This document shows, piece after piece, positions 39,676 to 45,737 of a DNA stretch of 45,737 nucleotides (the stretch's first letter is position 1; the number at the start of each line of letters is the position of its first letter). The stretch is from an uncultured Monoglobus sp. Lineage in GTDB: Bacteria; Bacillota; Clostridia; Monoglobales; Monoglobaceae. Location of the stretch: positions 1-45,737 of the forward strand of contig CANQKC010000022.1 in assembly GCA_947624305.1 (NCBI GenBank), written 5' to 3'. The notes beneath the pieces were generated by a model. It had not been told where the DNA came from, made no database searches, and saw only the letters and a program-made list of their open reading frames with translations. The position numbers were made by a program, and so were the translations under genes.

Positions 39676-41331
39676 ATGGCAGAGACAACCTATAAAGTTA
39701 TAAAGCGGACGGAGTACGAGAACAGAGGCGACGCCCCGGTATACATAGACACCAGCGAGGTCATGCTTGACGAGAGCGGCGGAGCGGTCATGAAGCTTAA
39801 GCTCTATAATAACTGCGGCAAGACGGTGCGCTCGGCTTATTTCAACGCGGGCTGCTTTGACAGCTCACTGAATTTGTGCATACAGCTCAAAAACGTGCCT
39901 TACGTCAACGTCAACGCGAAAGCTGCCGGAATTTTCGGCGACACTCAGCTTGTTGAGGTTCCGAGCGAGACGCGCTCGGTTTTCGTCGAGGTAGCGAAGG
40001 TCCTGTTTGAGGACGGAAGCTCGTGGGTGAACCCAAATCAGAGTCTGGCCGAAAATATCGTTTCCGAGGATCAGCTTGGTGAGGAGTGGAAAAGGCTCCG
40101 CCTCACAAAAGAGATAAAGGACAAAAACGCCGCGAGGAGCGGGTTTAAAAAGAAAATGTCCGAGAACAAAAAGCTTGCCGTGATCTTCGCGGCAGTGGCG
40201 GCGACAGCTTTGATCGCGGCGGGCGGCGCGGCGGTTTCCAAGCATTTTTCGGAGCGGCAGCTTGACTACAAAACGGCGATGAATTATTACATAAACCGCG
40301 ACTACGCCGCGGCGGCCCCGGCGCTCGCCGAGCTTGACGAAAATTATTTCTTTTTCGGGAATGACAAAAACGACGTCAGATACTCCGCCGCGATAGCCTA
40401 CATGAACACGGGCGATTATCTGTCCGCCGCGAAATATTTTTTAAGCTGCGGCGATTATAAAAAAAGCGCGGCCAACCTGAGAAATATATTAAACTCAAGC
40501 GGGCGCCTGATCGCCGCCGGATACAACCACAGCGCCGCCGCCAAAAAGGACGGAACCGTTATCGCCGAGGGCGACAACAGCTACGGTCAGTGCGGCGTGT
40601 CGGACTGGTCGCGCGTTATAGGCGTGGCGGCAGGCGGCAACCACACGGTCGGCATGACGTATGACGGAATGCTCTACGCCTGCGGCGACAACGAATACGG
40701 CCAGTGCGACGTAAGCGGCTGGACCGATATTGTGGCCGTCGCGACGGGCGAAAAGCACACCGCGGCGATCAAAGCCAATGGCCGCGTGATAGCCCGCGGC
40801 AACAACGAATACGGCCAGTGCGACGTGCAGGAGTGGTCGGACATAGTTCAGATAGCGGCGGCGGGCAACCACACGATAGGACTGCGGCGCGACGGGACGG
40901 TGCTCGCGGCGGGCTGGGACCAATACGGCCAGTGCGATGTTGAGGGCGAGAGCGGTGTCCTGTATATCGCGACCGGCAGCAAAAACACCGTGCTCGTTAA
41001 AAATGACGGCAGCGTGAAGGTGCTTGGCGACAACAGCTTCAGCCAGAAAAAAGCCGAGGGCGAAAAAAACGTCATTGCCGCGGCGGTCGGAACCGACTAT
41101 ATTATTCTGCTGAGCGCCGACGGCAAGGCGCAGTCCTTCGGCAGCAACGGCTCAAATCAGGGCTCTGTGGGGCTGTGGTCTGATATTTTGACCGTGACCT
41201 GCGGAAACAATCACACACTCGGCCTGTCGAGCGGCGGCAAAATATACGCGGTCGGCGACGGCGGCGACAATAAGCTTAAAATAACCGCGGCCGAAAACAT
41301 AGGCCCCGAAAATATACCGGTTGTTGAATAA
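39676..41331 (+). CDS. Membrane protein with C-terminal RCC1 repeats
   Basis: A 551-residue protein of unknown function. An N-terminal cytoplasmic beta-rich domain (1-140) precedes a TM helix (about 165-185) and a short helical region resembling TPR units (190-265; NYYINRDYAAAAPALAEL, IAYMNTGDYLSAAKYF). About six to seven RCC1 blades (270-535) follow, with the repeated core GDNEYGQCDVSGWTDIV and NHTxGL. Such a fold gives a beta-propeller, here probably outside the membrane, and often mediates protein binding. AAAGG lies 7 bases before the ATG at 39676. It heads the run ending with acpS-nnrD, alr and mazF. Confidence 0.75.
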   Translation: MAETTYKVIKRTEYENRGDAPVYIDTSEVMLDESGGAVMKLKLYNNCGKTVRSAYFNAGCFDSSLNLCIQLKNVPYVNVNAKAAGIFGDTQLVEVPSETRSVFVEVAKVLFEDGSSWVNPNQSLAENIVSEDQLGEEWKRLRLTKEIKDKNAARSGFKKKMSENKKLAVIFAAVAATALIAAGGAAVSKHFSERQLDYKTAMNYYINRDYAAAAPALAELDENYFFFGNDKNDVRYSAAIAYMNTGDYLSAAKYFLSCGDYKKSAANLRNILNSSGRLIAAGYNHSAAAKKDGTVIAEGDNSYGQCGVSDWSRVIGVAAGGNHTVGMTYDGMLYACGDNEYGQCDVSGWTDIVAVATGEKHTAAIKANGRVIARGNNEYGQCDVQEWSDIVQIAAAGNHTIGLRRDGTVLAAGWDQYGQCDVEGESGVLYIATGSKNTVLVKNDGSVKVLGDNSFSQKKAEGEKNVIAAAVGTDYIILLSADGKAQSFGSNGSNQGSVGLWSDILTVTCGNNHTLGLSSGGKIYAVGDGGDNKLKITAAENIGPENIPVVE

Positions 41332-41375
41332 CAAAAGCGCAGCCGTTTCATTTGAGGCGGCGGAGAGGAGATAAT

Positions 41376-41903
41376 ATGGATATTTTTGTGGAACAGCTTG
41401 TAAAGAAAAAGCGTGACGGAAAAGACATGCTGAAAATTATTCTGAGCATAGTCGGCGCGTTTGTGATTATCGCGCTGCTGGGTCTGCTCAGCGCGTTTGT
41501 GCCGTTTATAGGCATGTTTATGCTGCTTGCGGTCGTCGGGCTGATATACGGCCTGTATGTGATAATCACCTCGGTCAATCTTGAGTATGAATACGCGTTC
41601 ACCGAGGGCGAGCTGGACGTTGACAAGGTGATAAACGCCCGCAGGAGAAAGCGCATGACGAGCTTTGACGTTAATGACATGGAGGTTTTCGCCGACAAGA
41701 ACTATTCGGAATTTAACAGATATATGAACAATCCGAGGATAGAAAAGCTCTGGGCCTGCGCCGACAGGGATGGCGACGATCTCTGCTTCGCGGTATATAC
41801 CGGCGGCGGAGCGAGCAAAATGCTGCTTTTCAGCCCCAATGAGAAGATACGCGAGGGCTTCCGGGCAATGGCGCCGCGGAAAGTATTTTTGAGCAAGAAC
41901 TAA
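41376..41903 (+). CDS. DUF6106-like small membrane protein
   Basis: Function unknown. The 175-residue protein has two adjacent TM helices (about 18-42 and 47-67), then a cytoplasmic domain starting NLEYEYAFTEGELDVDKVINARRRKR and ending near VFLSKN. The layout and the EYAFTEGELDVDK motif match my memory of the DUF6106 family of Clostridia, which is uncharacterised. GAGAGGAG precedes the ATG. It sits 44 bases after the RCC1 gene and 30 bases before the acpS-nnrD fusion, so it is probably co-transcribed. Confidence 0.7.
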   Translation: MDIFVEQLVKKKRDGKDMLKIILSIVGAFVIIALLGLLSAFVPFIGMFMLLAVVGLIYGLYVIITSVNLEYEYAFTEGELDVDKVINARRRKRMTSFDVNDMEVFADKNYSEFNRYMNNPRIEKLWACADRDGDDLCFAVYTGGGASKMLLFSPNEKIREGFRAMAPRKVFLSKN

Positions 41904-41933
41904 AATAATATATAAGGGTGGTAACGATAGACC

Positions 41934-43181
41934 ATGATTGGAATTGATGTTGTTGAGATCTCCCGTTTTCGGGACATGAAAAATCTTGAAATGTTCGTGC
42001 GGCGGGTGTTCACACAGAACGAGGCCGAATATTTTACCTCAAAGACGGCGGCTAAGAAGTTTTACGAGTCCGTGGCGGGCCACTTCGCCGCAAAAGAGGC
42101 TTTTGCGAAGGCGCTCGGAACCGGAGTGCGCAATTTTGATATGTCGGACATCGAGATCTGCCATAACGAGCTCGGAATGCCTTACATAAAGTTCGGAGGC
42201 GTGAGGGTGAACGCCTCTGTGACGATCTCTCATTCCGACGCCGTGGCGGTCGCCGCGGTGTATATATCGGAAAATATTCCCGGCACCGGGCTGCCGTTTT
42301 ATCAAAATCTTGACGAGTACGCGCGGCTGGTGCCCCCGCGGGCGGCTGACGCCAACAAAGGCGACTGCGGCAGAGTCGTTATATTGGGCGGAAGCCCCGG
42401 CATGAGCGGAGCCCCTTGCCTTTCGGCGCTGGGCGCGCTTCGCAGCGGCAGCGGCCTTGTGACGGTGGGGCTCCCGAGGTCGCAGCAGCCGATCGCTGCC
42501 GTGAAGCTGACCGAGGCGATGACGCTCCCGCTTGACGAGCTTGATGACGGCACGCTGAGCCTTAACGCGCTCGGCGAGATAAAAAGCAGACTGAGCCGCG
42601 CGGACGCCTGCGTTTTCGGCCCGGGCCTGTCGAAAAACAGGGATCTGGGAAAGCTCGCCGACTCGCTGCTTAACGGCTCTGTGCCGATCGTGATCGACGC
42701 CGATGGCTTGAACGCCATAGCCGAGGATATGGTGATACTGAAAAAGCATAAGAACCGCATGTCGTGCAGCGTGGTCATAACCCCGCACCCGGGCGAGATG
42801 AGCCGTCTTTGCGGCAAGTCGGTCGAGGCGATACAAAACGACCGCGAGGGAACGGCGGCGGAGTTTGCGAAGGAATACGGCGTGACCGTGGTCTTAAAGG
42901 GCAAAGACACCGTGATAGCCGCGCCCGACGGCAGAATGAAGATAAACCGCTCGGGCAGCGAGGCGATGGCGAGCGGCGGCATGGGCGACGCTCTTTCGGG
43001 AATAATAGCGAGCTTTATCGGCCAGAAAATGGGCGGGTTTGAGGCCGCGGTGCTCGGAACCTTCGTCCACGGAGTCGCGGGCGATCTGGCCCGCTCCGAG
43101 ATAGGCGACCGCGGAATTCTCGCGACCGATCTCTGCGAGCGCGTGCCAAAGACGATAAGAATGATAACCAACGCGGAGTGA
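41934..43181 (+). CDS. Fusion of holo-ACP synthase and ADP-dependent NAD(P)H-hydrate dehydratase
   Basis: A 415-residue two-domain protein. Residues 1-115 are AcpS: GIDVVEISRF with Mg-binding Asp5, and GHFAAKEAFAKALGTG with Glu55; it transfers 4'-phosphopantetheine from CoA to acyl carrier protein. Residues about 127-412 are NnrD (ribokinase-like Carb_kinase), which dehydrates S-NAD(P)HX using ADP: GRVVILGGSPGMSGA, VITPHPGEMSRL and ASGGMGDALSGIIA. The frame is continuous with no stop or frameshift between the parts. The epimerase partner NnrE is encoded separately at 8303-8929. AAGGGTGG lies about 12 bases before the ATG. Confidence 0.92.
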   Translation: MIGIDVVEISRFRDMKNLEMFVRRVFTQNEAEYFTSKTAAKKFYESVAGHFAAKEAFAKALGTGVRNFDMSDIEICHNELGMPYIKFGGVRVNASVTISHSDAVAVAAVYISENIPGTGLPFYQNLDEYARLVPPRAADANKGDCGRVVILGGSPGMSGAPCLSALGALRSGSGLVTVGLPRSQQPIAAVKLTEAMTLPLDELDDGTLSLNALGEIKSRLSRADACVFGPGLSKNRDLGKLADSLLNGSVPIVIDADGLNAIAEDMVILKKHKNRMSCSVVITPHPGEMSRLCGKSVEAIQNDREGTAAEFAKEYGVTVVLKGKDTVIAAPDGRMKINRSGSEAMASGGMGDALSGIIASFIGQKMGGFEAAVLGTFVHGVAGDLARSEIGDRGILATDLCERVPKTIRMITNAE

Positions 43182-43213
43182 CCTTTCGACTTTTAAAGTG
43201 AGGAATTAATGCT

Positions 43214-44416
43214 ATGATCAACGAAAAACGCGCGTGGGCCGAGATCGACCTTGACGCGCTTGTGGACAATTTTAACGCGATCCGCGCCCATGTGGGCGGA
43301 AAAACCAAAATAATGGCCGTCGTCAAGGCCGACGGCTACGGCCACGGCTATCTCGAGGTCGCCAAGACGCTGATAGACAGCGGAGCGGACGCTCTTGCAG
43401 TGGCGTTCATGGACGAGGCGATACAGATACGCAAATGCGGGATAACAACCCCGGTGCTTATTCTGGGCTACACCCACCCCGGCTATGCCGAGGAGCTTAT
43501 CGAAAAGGACATAATGCCAAACTGTTATACCTTTGAGATGGCCGAGGCTATGTCAAAGGCCGGGCAGAAGCTCAATAAAACCGGAAAAATACATATCAAG
43601 ATCGACACGGGCATGAGCCGCGTCGGATACAGATATTGCGACGACGAGGCGGTGAACCGAAGCACGGTTGAAGAGATAAAGCGCATCTCCCGCCTGCCGA
43701 ACCTTGAGATCGACGGTCTGTTCACCCACTTCGCGGTCGCGGACGATGATGACGACGAGTTCACTCTGCTCCAGTACCGCCGCTTTAAGGAGCTGTGCGA
43801 CAAGGTGGAGGCAGAGGGAGTCAAGGTCAATCTCCGCCACTGCTGCAACAGCGCGGGCCTGATGCGCTTTCCGGAGTTCCATATGGACATGGTCCGCCCG
43901 GGGATAATTCTCTACGGTTTGATGCCGAGCCCGTTCGTGGATAAAAATATATTAAAGCTTCGGCCCGCGATGGCCTTAAAAGCAAAGATAACCAACATAA
44001 AGACGGTGGAGGAGGGAGTCACGGTCAGCTACGGCAGAAAATACAGAACTGCGGCCCCCGCGAAAATCGCCACGGTCTCTATCGGCTACGCGGACGGCTA
44101 TTCGCGGTTGCTCTCCGGAAAGGCGGAGATGCTCGCCGGCGGAAAAAAATGCCCTCAGATAGGAACAATTTGCATGGATCAATGTATGATCGACGTCACT
44201 TATGTTAATAATATCAATATCGGTGACGAAGCCGTACTCTTCGGCGGTGACAAGTCGGGAAACGAGATCCCGATCGAGGAAATCGCCGGGATTATGGGAA
44301 CGATCAACTATGAAATTCTTTGTGTCATCGGCAAGAGAGTGCCGAGGGTCTATCTGAGAGACGGGCGCGTTTCGGACGTGCATAACTATCTTCTCGACAG
44401 CCCTATCAAAAACTGA
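43214..44416 (+). CDS. alr: Alanine racemase
   Basis: A PLP enzyme that interconverts L- and D-alanine for peptidoglycan. The 400-residue protein has the PLP lysine Lys38 in AVVKADGYGHG, the catalytic Tyr273 in VSYGRKY on the opposite subunit, and GTICMDQCMIDVT near the active site. Length is slightly above the common 370-390. It follows the acpS-nnrD fusion by 32 bases, the usual acpS/nnr-alr order of Firmicutes, and a GTGAGG site lies before the ATG. Confidence 0.96.
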   Translation: MINEKRAWAEIDLDALVDNFNAIRAHVGGKTKIMAVVKADGYGHGYLEVAKTLIDSGADALAVAFMDEAIQIRKCGITTPVLILGYTHPGYAEELIEKDIMPNCYTFEMAEAMSKAGQKLNKTGKIHIKIDTGMSRVGYRYCDDEAVNRSTVEEIKRISRLPNLEIDGLFTHFAVADDDDDEFTLLQYRRFKELCDKVEAEGVKVNLRHCCNSAGLMRFPEFHMDMVRPGIILYGLMPSPFVDKNILKLRPAMALKAKITNIKTVEEGVTVSYGRKYRTAAPAKIATVSIGYADGYSRLLSGKAEMLAGGKKCPQIGTICMDQCMIDVTYVNNINIGDEAVLFGGDKSGNEIPIEEIAGIMGTINYEILCVIGKRVPRVYLRDGRVSDVHNYLLDSPIKN

Positions 44417-44543
44417 TCTGTACATAGGAAATCCGCCGTCGTTTCGTTGCCGCAGGTTGTCGGACGGCTGAACCAAAACAGGTCTTTCGCATAAAATACT
44501 ACCGAGGACATTAAGAAAATTAACTTGCGGAGTGTGAATTGAA

Positions 44544-44894
44544 TTGGTAGTAAAACGCGGAGACATTTATTACGCGGACTTGAGCCCGGTTGTGGGCTCC
44601 GAGCAGGGCGGGGTGCGTCCGGTGCTGATAATCCAGAACGATGTGGGCAACAAATACAGCCCCACGGTTATCGCCACCGCCATAACGTCGCAGCTCAACA
44701 AAGCAAAAATGCCGACCCATATCGAGCTTGACGCGGGCGGCTACGGACTTTCAAAAGACTCCGTGGTGCTGGCCGAGCAGATAAGAACAATAGACAAACG
44801 ACGTCTTAAAGAAAAAATAGGTCATCTGGACGACAGGCTTATGATGCGGGTCAACCGCGCGATAAGCATAAGCTTCGGCCTCAATGACCGCTAA
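44544..44894 (+). CDS. MazF/EndoA-type mRNA interferase
   Basis: A 116-residue endoribonuclease toxin very similar to B. subtilis EndoA (NdoA), which cleaves mRNA at short sites. Shared blocks include [31 protein letters not shown] with the catalytic Arg, TAITSQ with the catalytic Thr, and [11 protein letters not shown]. The start is TTG at 44544, the only option after an in-frame stop at 44535-44537; GGAG is 11 bases upstream. The RHH antitoxin MazE/NdoAI that normally lies between alr and mazF is missing; the 127-base gap has no open frame for it. Confidence 0.93.
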   Translation: MVVKRGDIYYADLSPVVGSEQGGVRPVLIIQNDVGNKYSPTVIATAITSQLNKAKMPTHIELDAGGYGLSKDSVVLAEQIRTIDKRRLKEKIGHLDDRLMMRVNRAISISFGLNDR

Positions 44895-44909
44895 CGGAGG
44901 TGCTTTGAA

Positions 44910-45383
44910 TTGAAAACAAAACTCAAAAACAGATTATTAAAGGCATTGATCGCCGTGACCGCGATCCTTGCGGTGATAGGCGGAACGATCGTTCTCGCCG
45001 AACCCGGTGACACCGACGACCCGGTTGTCACCAAAAACTACATAGTGAATGTGGTCGTGCCCCAGCTCAAGGCGTATGTCGAGGAGCGGCTCGGCGGCGG
45101 TTCGTCCGATTATTACGCCGACACCTTCGCGGTGGTCAACGTAAGCGGCGGCCAGACCGTGGTGTTTGACGCGGGCGCGCAGTACATCCTGCGCAAGGGC
45201 AACGGCGTTATAATAGGCAACGAGCTCGGCGGCATATGCGACACGACCGCGGGCTATGACCTGCCCGACGGCACCGAAATGCCGTCAAACCACATGCTGG
45301 TCGTGCCCCGAGGCGACGGCCGCGGCTTCAAAGCCAGCAACGACGTAATAATAATGGTAAAAGGCGGCTACTCATTCCGCTAA
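44910..45383 (+). CDS. Small exported protein of unknown function
   Basis: A 157-residue protein with an N-terminal signal or anchor (about residues 10-30, LLKALIAVTAILAVIGGTIVLA), a short acidic linker (TDDPVV), a probable coiled or helical stretch (VVVPQLKAYVEERL) and a beta-rich C-terminal domain with GGQTVVFDAGAQYILRKGNG. I do not recognise a characterised family. The start is TTG at 44910 with GGAGG 9 bases upstream. It begins 15 bases after mazF, so it is probably the last gene of this operon. Confidence 0.7.
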   Translation: MKTKLKNRLLKALIAVTAILAVIGGTIVLAEPGDTDDPVVTKNYIVNVVVPQLKAYVEERLGGGSSDYYADTFAVVNVSGGQTVVFDAGAQYILRKGNGVIIGNELGGICDTTAGYDLPDGTEMPSNHMLVVPRGDGRGFKASNDVIIMVKGGYSFR

Positions 45384-45737
45384 CCCCGAACAATGCCCCC
45401 TCGACGTCCTGGCTCGCCCCTTTGGGGAGAGCTGTCAGCGAAGCTGACTGAGAGGGGTTAACATAGTAATTAGCGAATAGCGAATAGAATGGGCGGCAGA
45501 TTGCCGCCCTACGTCATATTGCGCATTTGGCCGTAGGGGACGGCGCCCTCGACGTCCCGTAGGGCGGATATTATCCGCCCGCGGCGGCATGTGGGCATGC
45601 CGCCCTACACCGTGGTGTGCAATCGTGCTTCAAAGGCGTCAGTACATCTTCCATAAAATGTCGTAGACTAACTATTAAAAGTCAAGAGAAAAAATAAGAA
45701 ATAATAAAAAATTTTTAGATAGTAAAAAAGACAGATG
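45384..45737. repeat. Hairpin-repeat array at the right edge
   Basis: 45411-45460 (+) is a hairpin unit with inner stem TCAGC/GCTGA, followed by the ATTAGCGAATAG words. Facing GGGCGG hairpins are at 45491-45511 and 45559-45580, and between them 45531-45559 is identical to 31275-31303. From about 45620 to the end the sequence is AT-rich with nothing recognisable. Confidence 0.8.

Overview
The window looks like a chromosomal segment of a spore-forming member of the Clostridia (Firmicutes). Evidence: consensus sigma-A promoters and strong GGAGG ribosome binding sites, GatCAB, a CIRCE-controlled groESL, a YaaH/SleL-type LysM-GH18 enzyme, an alr-mazF pair, DUF6062 and DUF6106-type proteins, and BspA-like leucine-rich-repeat surface proteins. 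Most genes are GC-rich, while the intergenic regions and one block (about 31.6-34.6 kb) are clearly AT-rich. I cannot name a genus from the sequence alone; an anaerobic gut or rumen Clostridia lineage is an inference.

Layout. 1-3.5 kb: gatC-gatA-gatB from a perfect promoter. 3.5-4.0 kb: an array of hairpin repeats. 4.0-6.9 kb: DEDDh exonuclease, GH13 amylase and serine acetyltransferase, closed by a terminator. 6.95-8.2 kb: LysM-GH18 germination-type enzyme. 8.3-11.3 kb, minus strand: EamA transporter, MntP manganese exporter, a double-CxxC DUF6062 protein and NAD(P)H-hydrate epimerase. 11.4-15.1 kb: citrate synthase, then CIRCE-groES-groEL and a duplicated terminator. 15.4-18.3 kb: secreted pectate lyase/LRR protein. 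18.4-26.3 kb: rpoB-rpoC as an isolated unit with its own promoter and a long leader. 26.6-31.2 kb, minus strand: a second secreted LRR/pectate-lyase protein with its modules in permuted order. 31.2-32.6 kb: repeat array, a tiny ribbon-helix-helix gene with a large palindrome, and two 70-bp direct repeats. 32.6-37.2 kb, minus strand: GHKL kinase/LytTR regulator pair and a hybrid histidine kinase. 37.4-39.5 kb: SH3b protein and cell-wall amidase. 39.7-45.4 kb: RCC1-repeat membrane protein, DUF6106-like protein, an AcpS-NnrD fusion, alanine racemase, MazF and a secreted small protein. 45.4 kb to the end: another hairpin-repeat array.

Functional themes are translation and transcription core (GatCAB, RpoBC, GroESL), envelope and cell wall (GH18, amidase, SH3b, alanine racemase), extracellular pectin handling (two PL1/LRR proteins) and signalling. 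NAD(P)HX repair is divided between two distant loci: the epimerase near 8.6 kb and the dehydratase, fused to holo-ACP synthase, near 42.5 kb.

The points most worth a second look are: the 31.7-32.2 kb micro-locus (54-aa RHH protein, 16-bp perfect palindrome, divergent promoter, flanking 70-bp direct repeats that echo the start of the neighbouring secreted-protein gene); the dispersed hairpin repeats whose inner stems differ in sequence but keep pairing; the two permuted pectate-lyase/LRR proteins lying inverted on either side of an rpoBC unit detached from its usual ribosomal-protein neighbours; and the AcpS-NnrD fusion.
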